This document shows positions 4,496 through 5,081 of a DNA stretch of 5,081 nt, piece by piece (positions within the stretch are counted from its first letter, which is position 1; every line of letters starts with the position of its first letter). A program made the position numbers and the translations under genes. The notes below the pieces were generated by a model. The model made no database searches and had not been told where the DNA came from. It worked only from the letters and a program-made list of their open reading frames with translations. Location: assembly GCA_021815285.1 (NCBI GenBank), contig JAKAHE010000153.1, positions 1 to 5,081 of the forward strand, given 5' to 3'. Origin of the DNA: Nitrospirota bacterium. Its GTDB lineage: Bacteria > Nitrospirota > JACRHJ01.

Positions 4496-4924
4496 TTACG
4501 CCGCTTCTTTTTCTTCGATTATCTGGTCATTCAGGTCGTCGAGTTCCTCTCTCGACAGCACTTTGGGCGCCTGTTTGAAAAGCACTGTTTCCTCCTGCTG
4601 GACGTGATGGTCGAAATTTTCCTTAAGAGCCTGAAGCCTTGCATCCCATTTCTGGTCGTCCACGTCCAGTTTGGCCAGTTCCTTCAACTGCTTCTGCACC
4701 ATCTTATGATCCTCATAGGAATCCCGGATAATATCTTTCGTTTCGTCAATATCCTCCAGCGCCAGATAAAGATAGTCTTCCTCTATCTGCATGTGCAGTT
4801 CCAGTGCGTCCGCGCATTGCGAGAGGAGCCGCTCCCTTCCATGGCCGCTCACGTTCTGCATCTGGCTTATCAGGCTGGAAACCTCCCTGTGATCCCGTAT
4901 GAGGAGTTCAAACATTTTTTCCAT
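4496..4924 (-). CDS. Hemerythrin-like HHE-domain protein (predicted diiron)
   Basis: This 142-residue protein is a single four-helix hemerythrin-like domain. The metal-ligand pattern is visible along its length: His12 in IRDHRE, His44-x3-Glu48 in LELHMQIEED, His73 in YEDHKM, and His107-x3-Glu111 in DHHVQQEE. These match the H, HxxxE, H, HxxxE set of the HHE family, which binds a non-haem diiron centre and senses or buffers O2, NO or iron. Which of these roles applies cannot be told. It is cytoplasmic, with no signal peptide or membrane helix, and has an acidic C-terminal helix (about 125-140). The ATG at 4924 follows AAGGAG with a seven-base spacer, a clear ribosome-binding site; Met4 is a less likely start. 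It has its own promoter and precedes the epimerase gene by 56 bp. Confidence 0.92.
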   Translation of the reverse strand: MEKMFELLIRDHREVSSLISQMQNVSGHGRERLLSQCADALELHMQIEEDYLYLALEDIDETKDIIRDSYEDHKMVQKQLKELAKLDVDDQKWDARLQALKENFDHHVQQEETVLFKQAPKVLSREELDDLNDQIIEEKEAA

Positions 4925-4979
4925 TTTGTGCTCCTTTTTGAATTATGCCGCACGTGCCTTACCCGTTGTGTATTTATAG

Positions 4980-5007
4980 ATTATAATCCGCATGGGAACC
5001 CCGTCAA
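4980..5007 (-). promoter_or_regulatory. Strong sigma70-type promoter for the hemerythrin gene
   Basis: On the minus strand, TTGACG (complement of 5002-5007, five of six consensus bases) and a perfect TATAAT (complement of 4980-4985) are separated by 16 bp. The start would be near 4973, giving a leader of about 50 bases that contains the AAGGAG ribosome-binding site. It is the closest match to consensus in the window. The promoter sits just downstream of the terminator at 5050-5074, so this gene begins a new unit. Confidence 0.7.
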
Positions 5008-5049
5008 GTCGCATTGGCCGCATGGTGTCCAAGTCGGTTCCATGCAATG

Positions 5050-5074
5050 AAAAAGGCCGCATATTCTGCGGCCT
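5050..5074 (-). terminator. Intrinsic terminator for a minus-strand gene beyond the right edge
   Basis: An 8-bp perfect stem (AGGCCGCA 5054-5061 with TGCGGCCT 5067-5074) closes the loop TATTC. On the minus strand the stem is followed by a run of T residues (complement of 5050-5053, with the last stem base adding one more). On the plus strand there is no T-tract. It therefore probably ends a leftward-reading gene whose body lies past 5081. Confidence 0.65.
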
Positions 5075-5081
5075 CAGGCTG

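Noticed and set aside
2493..4924. A single stress-defence island of macrodomain, RRM, epimerase and hemerythrin genes
   Set aside because: The genes lie on both strands with separate promoters and terminators and share no clear pathway, so a joint system is not supported.
4472..5050. 192-codon plus-strand ORF opposite the hemerythrin gene
   Set aside because: It is antisense to the HHE metal-ligand pattern, and it crosses the strong minus-strand promoter and reaches the terminator. Its apparent hydrophobicity comes from complementing Glu/Lys codons.

Overview
The window reads as a chromosomal segment of a diderm (Gram-negative-type) bacterium of moderate G+C content. Two genes support an envelope with an outer membrane or periplasm: the start of a SurA-like periplasmic chaperone and an ApbE-type flavin transferase with a lipoprotein signal. 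The mix of ApbE, hemerythrin, a glycine-tailed RRM protein, Usp and macrodomain genes, the frequent ATA and AGG codons, and the short palindromic intergenic repeats would fit an environmental anaerobe or microaerophile of the deltaproteobacterial or Nitrospirota kind. That placement is an impression, not a demonstration. No rRNA, tRNA, CRISPR array, transposase or phage gene is visible.

Layout, left to right. 1-216 (-) is the N-terminus of a SurA-like peptidyl-prolyl isomerase, cut by the window edge. 217-437 is a divergent intergenic region with a 12-bp direct repeat, a dRS3-like inverted repeat and a promoter. 438-1454 (+) is apbE. 1455-1682 is non-coding, with two terminator-like hairpins facing opposite ways around a nested palindromic repeat. 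1683-1943 (-) is a small unrecognised ORF, apparently coupled to the universal stress protein gene at 1964-2407 (-). 2493-2999 (+) is a MacroD/YmdB-type macrodomain protein, read divergently from uspA. A 12-bp-stem bidirectional terminator separates it from the convergent RRM protein gene at 3055-3363 (-). 3516-4439 (-) is an NAD-dependent sugar-nucleotide epimerase. 4496-4924 (-) is a hemerythrin-domain protein with a strong promoter. A terminator at 5050-5074 implies another minus-strand gene beyond the right edge.

The genes do not form one pathway. They are mostly single-gene units, each with its own promoter or terminator. Several (Usp, macrodomain, hemerythrin, RRM) belong to families often linked to stress, redox or RNA adaptation, so a loose stress and housekeeping neighbourhood is the most that can be said. 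I found no clear novel multi-gene system.

The more interesting signals are regulatory. Two genes (apbE and the epimerase) have sigma70-like promoters placed so that transcription should start at or within a few bases of the ATG, with no Shine-Dalgarno sequence, which suggests leaderless mRNAs. The RRM gene appears to have a terminator-like hairpin at the very start of its leader. The small ORF after uspA has its Shine-Dalgarno sequence buried in a GC-rich palindrome. A nested inverted repeat sits between the 3' ends of apbE and the uspA unit, where the two transcripts may overlap.
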